From Dethiothermospora halolimnae (lineage in GTDB: Bacteria; Bacillota; Clostridia; Tissierellales; VENL01): a stretch of 7,836 nt of DNA. The notes below the pieces were generated by a model that saw only the letters and a list, made by a program, of their open reading frames with translations, was not told where the DNA came from and did no database searches. Where the stretch lies: assembly GCF_037577855.1 (NCBI RefSeq), contig NZ_JBAKFX010000094.1, forward strand, positions 1 through 7,836, read 5' to 3'. Shown here piece after piece: positions 4,623-7,836 of the stretch (the stretch's first letter is position 1; each line of letters begins with the position of its first letter). Position numbers and translations under genes: made by a program.

Positions 4623-5561
4623 ATGAGAAAAGCAATGGTGATGTTTTTAGTATTTACATTACTTTTCAGCCTTGTTCCAATCAAAAAAGACAGCTATGTG
4701 TTTGCACAAAATAACATAAAAATTGGAGATTATATTTATTTTGGAAATTACTATGGAGAGCCAATTTTGTGGAGAATTATTAATATTGATGAAGATGGTA
4801 ATCCTCTTCTTTTCTCAAATAATATTTTGACTTTAAAAGCCTATGATACAAATGAGAATAATTGGGAAAGATCTACTATTAGAACATGGCTTAATAGTGG
4901 GGAAGAAAAGGTGAGGTATTCCAATAAAGCTCCATCCAAAGATAATGTGGAAGGAAATTGTTATGACAAAGAATCGGGCTTTTTATATGGATTTACGAAA
5001 AATGAGAAAAAAAGCATTTTACCCATTGAACATAGAGTGATTCTTGCTAAAAGAGACTATAATGAAAGAACTGGAGGAAGTAAACCATTAGTTGCGGACT
5101 ATGAACTACATTGGAAGGAAAGAAATAAAAAGTATAGTAAGTTATATTTAGGAGCTGAACATTATTATAATAATGCGTATTATAAAAATATAAAGGACTC
5201 TGTATTTCTATTGTCAGTTCGAGAAGTGAAAAAATATGTTCTTGATAGAAAATGGGATTATAATGCCTATCCCACAAAACAGGCTCTTGAAAATGCAGAA
5301 GTAAATTATCTCGTTTATCACAGTAAAAGTTATTTGTCAGAGGATGAAAATGCACCCTATTGGTTCCGTACACCCATGGGTGATTCTGAGGATTCGGTGG
5401 TTTTATCAGGGTATTGGACTGTATGTGATTCAGTACAGGTCTATGCGGGGGAAATAGGAGTTAGACCAGCTTTATACTTAAACTTATCTAAAATAAGTTT
5501 AAAAGAAGGAACAGGTACAAAAAAGAGTCCATACAAATTAGCATATGCCAATAAGTCTTAA
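4623..5561 (+). CDS. Secreted DUF6273 domain protein
   Basis: The 312-residue protein has an export signal: MRK, a hydrophobic stretch (4-20) and a probable signal peptidase I site after VFA (A28/Q29). Two basic residues between the core and the cleavage site are slightly unusual. The mature part opens IKIGDYIYFGNYYGEPILWRI (32-52), followed by LLFSNNILTLKAYD and WERSTIRTWLNS (81-92). It closes with PYWFRTP (245-251) and GEIGVRPALYLNLS (276-289). These are the landmarks of DUF6273 (W-E-x-S-x-x-R-x-W-L near the start, W-x-R-[ST]-P and GVRPAL near the end), a clostridial domain with a fold reminiscent of formylglycine-generating-enzyme/C-type-lectin-like modules. No membrane anchor or cell-wall sorting motif is seen, so I infer secretion. 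No catalytic function can be assigned. It is a single-gene unit between its own promoter and a very strong terminator. Confidence 0.82.
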   Translation: MRKAMVMFLVFTLLFSLVPIKKDSYVFAQNNIKIGDYIYFGNYYGEPILWRIINIDEDGNPLLFSNNILTLKAYDTNENNWERSTIRTWLNSGEEKVRYSNKAPSKDNVEGNCYDKESGFLYGFTKNEKKSILPIEHRVILAKRDYNERTGGSKPLVADYELHWKERNKKYSKLYLGAEHYYNNAYYKNIKDSVFLLSVREVKKYVLDRKWDYNAYPTKQALENAEVNYLVYHSKSYLSEDENAPYWFRTPMGDSEDSVVLSGYWTVCDSVQVYAGEIGVRPALYLNLSKISLKEGTGTKKSPYKLAYANKS

Positions 5562-5607
5562 AGTATAATAGCAGTTTCATTGTAAAAAAGATCTATTTAT
5601 CTTTTCT

Positions 5608-5646
5608 AAAATATAGTATAGAGGAAACTCTATACTATATTTTGTT
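5608..5646. terminator. Perfect 16-bp hairpin terminator after the DUF6273 gene
   Basis: AAAATATAGTATAGAG (5608-5623) pairs without mismatch to 5628-5643 around a GAAA tetraloop, a stable GNRA loop. The right arm ends in TTTT and is followed by G-TT. The A-run on the left means it could also work on the other strand. It separates the DUF6273 gene from the signalling operon. Confidence 0.8.
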
Positions 5647-5668
5647 ATATAATAGTTTATATAATAAA

Positions 5669-5710
5669 AAACACTATTGACAGAACAGTAGATTACATTA
5701 TAAAGTGTTT
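5669..5710 (+). promoter_or_regulatory. Sigma-A promoter of the signalling operon, bracketed by an inverted repeat
   Basis: A perfect -35, TTGACA (5677-5682), and TATAAA (5699-5704) are 16 bases apart. AAACACT (5669-5675) and AGTGTTT (5704-5710) bracket the promoter as perfect 7-bp complements. A smaller imperfect repeat, CTATTG/CAGTAG (5674-5679 and 5686-5691), overlaps the -35. Transcription would begin near 5711, giving a leader of about 77 nt. The repeats suggest a regulator-binding site but could be chance. Confidence 0.65.
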
Positions 5711-5787
5711 AAAAGAAATATATTAGTTATTTGTTAAATTTAAATATGTGTTAATACAAAAATGATTTCGCCGAAGGAGGGGGATTT

Positions 5788-6921
5788 GTGGAGAAAATAA
5801 AGCCGTCATTAGATACTCAAATAAAAAATATAGGAGATTATATAATTGAATCACAAAATTTCACATTAAAAGTTCACGGGAAAATGGAAGATGAAGAATT
5901 TAAATGTTATATAGATGACGTTAATGATGTCTACTTAAATTATCTTAAAGTTGAAAAACAAAATGTTATAGGGATTAATATTTTAGATATAAAAGATGAA
6001 CTTTCAGAGTTATATTATAATCTTGTAAAGAAGGGATTTTATAATTTTGATAAAGAGAATATTAGCATTATTTTAAGGAAAGAAAATAATAATTATAAAA
6101 TAGTTAATCTAAAGGACATGCAAAAATGCTATGGTACTTTTTATAAAGTGAATAGTTATACTCTGACAAGAGAAAAAAATTTAATAAAAGTACTACTTGT
6201 AATAAGTAATGTCAATAGAGAATTAAATTTGAAAAAAGAAAAAAATACTGTAGAGGATATAAAAAACTACAATGATAAGATTATGAGTATGTCAGATGTT
6301 ATAACCAATTTATCCCACTCTTGGAGACAACCATTAAATAGCTTAAATTTCTCCATTATAAATCTTATAGATGAAATAGATGTTGATGATTCTGGGATAT
6401 TAGATGAATACTATAAAGAAATATGGCAAATCATGGAAAGTCTTTCGGATAAAATAGAGAAATTCAGGTCTTTTTTTGAAATGAATGATGAAAAAAATTT
6501 TTTTAGTGTGGAAAAATATCTCAATATGGTTTTTGAAATTATGGAGGAAAAAATTAAAAAAGATCATATAAAAATTGATGTCATTATGGGAGAAAAAATT
6601 AGAAAATATGGCTCATCAAATGAATTTGTTCAAATTATGTATTGCATATTCTTTGATATTATAGAGTACTGTAAGAATGTATTAGATATTTATAATAGAA
6701 AAATATCTATAGAGATACATAGAAATAAAAAAAATATTCTATTTAATATAAAAATTATATTTGATAAAAGTAAGTATAGGCATTTTAAATTGTGTTTAAA
6801 TCATTTATCTATGTTTAACAATATTATACATAATAAGATGAATGGTTTTATTAAATTAACAAATACAGAAATAAAAAATGAACTGGTAATAGGTTTTCCT
6901 TTAGATGTAGAGGAGGTTTAA
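5788..6921 (+). CDS. Histidine-kinase-type sensor with degenerate ATP-binding domain
   Basis: The 377-residue cytosolic protein has no membrane segment. Residues about 20-150 look like a divergent PAS sensor (VNDVYLNYLKVEKQNVIGINILDI, then the PAS-like close VLLVISNVNRELNLKKEKN). The dimerisation domain has the H-box NLSHSWRQPLNSL, with phospho-acceptor His177, of the HxWRQP kinase subgroup, and ends FRSFFEMNDEKNFF (227-239). The ATPase region (about 275-371) ends with family-like IIHNKMNGFIKLTN and VIGFPL. However, the N-box position reads IMYCIFFDIIEYC without the Asn, no D-x-G-x-G G1 motif follows, and the F/G2 stretch is missing, making it roughly 20 residues short. I infer that autophosphorylation is doubtful; a phosphotransfer or phosphatase role, as in Spo0B, is possible. 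The start is GTG 5788 with AAGGAGGGGG 7-8 bases upstream. The response regulator follows one base after the stop. Confidence 0.82.
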   Translation: MEKIKPSLDTQIKNIGDYIIESQNFTLKVHGKMEDEEFKCYIDDVNDVYLNYLKVEKQNVIGINILDIKDELSELYYNLVKKGFYNFDKENISIILRKENNNYKIVNLKDMQKCYGTFYKVNSYTLTREKNLIKVLLVISNVNRELNLKKEKNTVEDIKNYNDKIMSMSDVITNLSHSWRQPLNSLNFSIINLIDEIDVDDSGILDEYYKEIWQIMESLSDKIEKFRSFFEMNDEKNFFSVEKYLNMVFEIMEEKIKKDHIKIDVIMGEKIRKYGSSNEFVQIMYCIFFDIIEYCKNVLDIYNRKISIEIHRNKKNILFNIKIIFDKSKYRHFKLCLNHLSMFNNIIHNKMNGFIKLTNTEIKNELVIGFPLDVEEV

Positions 6922-6922
6922 T

Positions 6923-7696
6923 ATGGAAGAAGGTAATTTATTAAAAAAAATGAAGGTTTTGTATGTGGAAGATGAGGCTATAACAAGGAAACAAGTATAT
7001 AGGTTTTTAAAAAAGAGACTGGGAAAAGTAATTACAGCTGAAAACGGACAAGATGGAATTGAAAAATTTATTGAACATAACCCAGACATAATAATAACAG
7101 ATTTAGTAATGCCGGATATAAGTGGAATTGAAATGATGAAAAAGTTAAGAAAAGATGGACATAAATGTCCTTTTATTATTACTTCGGCATTATCCGATAC
7201 TAATACTATTTTAGAAACAGTAGACCTAAAGATAGAAAAGTACTTAATAAAACCTATAGATACTAAGATTCTTATAGAAAATTTGATACAGATATCCACT
7301 GAAATTTTGGAAGATAGTAAAGATTCATTAGTGATTAATAGTGATAATATCTTAACCCCGGAAATTAAAAATGAGATGGAACTTGAAATTAGAAACTTGT
7401 ATTCTAAATATTTGAAAAAAGCCACTGGTAGAGGAGCAAAAAACATTGAGGTATTAATAAAAGGAAAGACAATAGAAATATTTTCAAAGGAGAATCTTAC
7501 GACTTTAGAGTCTACATTATTAAGTACTGGAGAATATCAGAAGACTGTAGAGGTCATTAGAAAAACTATCTATGAAAATACTATACATGAAGTTGAGTAT
7601 CAAATAGAAGAATTATTATCTAGAAAAGTAGTCATGAAAGACATACATATTTCTCCCATTGAAAAGTATGAAAGATTAATACTAGATATTATATAA
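6923..7696 (+). CDS. Response regulator: receiver domain fused to DUF2294 (MpsC-like) domain
   Basis: The 257-residue protein starts with a complete receiver domain (about 10-125): acidic pocket E16/D17 in LYVEDEA, phospho-acceptor D60 in IITDLVMPD, switch S88 in FIITSA, and K110 in YLIKP. After a linker, residues about 145-257 match DUF2294, the MpsC family (PF10057): IRNLYSKYLKKATGRGAKNI (156-175, with the G-R-G core), a strand pair VLIKGKTIEIF, LTTLESTLLSTGEYQKTVE (192-210), and the closing block HEVEYQIEELLSRKVVMKDI (222-241). No DNA-binding, cyclic-nucleotide or methylesterase output is present. The MpsC family name comes from an association with Na+/bicarbonate transport in staphylococci; its biochemistry is unclear. 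The gene is coupled to the sensor gene: AGAGGAGG lies in the upstream reading frame and the ATG follows that gene's stop by one base. I infer that phosphorylation state controls the DUF2294 domain. Confidence 0.88.
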   Translation: MEEGNLLKKMKVLYVEDEAITRKQVYRFLKKRLGKVITAENGQDGIEKFIEHNPDIIITDLVMPDISGIEMMKKLRKDGHKCPFIITSALSDTNTILETVDLKIEKYLIKPIDTKILIENLIQISTEILEDSKDSLVINSDNILTPEIKNEMELEIRNLYSKYLKKATGRGAKNIEVLIKGKTIEIFSKENLTTLESTLLSTGEYQKTVEVIRKTIYENTIHEVEYQIEELLSRKVVMKDIHISPIEKYERLILDII

Positions 7697-7836
7697 GATG
7701 TTAGTACAACAGAAGTTTCGCATCTCAAAAATTTTAATGGGCGATAGCCCTTGGATTCACAAGATTAGATTAAGATAAGGTAGAAATCAATAAATTCCTA
7801 TTTTTACTGGAAATTTTGAAATAAATCTTTACAAAA
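7697..7836. other. Non-coding 3' flank with a GC-rich hairpin
   Basis: There is no gene in the last 140 bases. GGGC-GATA-GCCC (7739-7750) is a perfect 4-bp stem with a tetraloop, conspicuously GC-rich against its surroundings. It has no T-run after it on the + strand. On the - strand it is followed by ATTAAAATTTTT, so it could weakly terminate a gene coming leftward from beyond the window. I found no clear terminator for the signalling operon. The stretch could also belong to the edge of a mobile element lying beyond the window. Confidence 0.4.

Noticed and set aside
5047..5373. Minus-strand open frame inside the DUF6273 gene
   Set aside because: It is opposite a recognised domain protein, with no initiation signals and a Tyr/His/Phe-rich shadow composition.
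6901..7446. Long minus-strand open frame (181 codons) opposite the response regulator gene
   Set aside because: The + strand encodes an unmistakable receiver domain here. The minus translation is a hydrophobic Ile/Ser/Phe-rich shadow typical of reversed AT-rich coding DNA.

Overview
This AT-rich window (polyA/T-rich spacers, strong AGGAGG-type ribosome binding sites, several TTG/GTG starts, lipobox lipoprotein, sigma-A-like promoters) looks like chromosomal DNA of a low-GC Bacillota organism, most likely a member of the Clostridia. The genus cannot be fixed from the sequence alone. All convincing genes lie on the + strand, mostly as single-gene units separated by hairpin terminators. No rRNA, tRNA or CRISPR array was seen.

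Layout. 1-350: non-coding DNA holding an extended -10 promoter candidate and a strong hairpin terminator, followed by the ribosome binding site of a GNAT acetyltransferase (351-920). 961-2173: a REP-associated tyrosine transposase (RAYT, Y1/HUH class) gene bounded by a perfect 16-bp inverted repeat. A second copy of the right-hand repeat core lies 33 bp further on, just upstream of the next gene. 2210-3037: aroE, shikimate dehydrogenase. 3175-3912: a secreted lipoprotein with a SurA/PrsA-like chaperone domain but no PPIase domain. 3990-4174: a probable decayed gene fragment. 4178-4546: a DUF952 protein. 4623-5561: a secreted DUF6273 protein whose promoter contains an operator-like inverted repeat. 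5788-7696: a two-gene signalling operon.

The signalling operon is the most unusual part. Its first gene encodes a PAS-like/histidine-kinase-type protein that keeps the phospho-accepting H-box (H177, HSWRQPL) but appears to have lost the N, G1 and G2 ATP-binding motifs. Its second gene, one base downstream, encodes a canonical receiver domain (D60, S88, K110) fused to a DUF2294/MpsC-like domain instead of a DNA-binding or enzymatic output. I infer a phosphorelay or phosphatase-type pair feeding an uncommon output domain. The remaining genes are mostly unrelated housekeeping or accessory functions and do not form one pathway.
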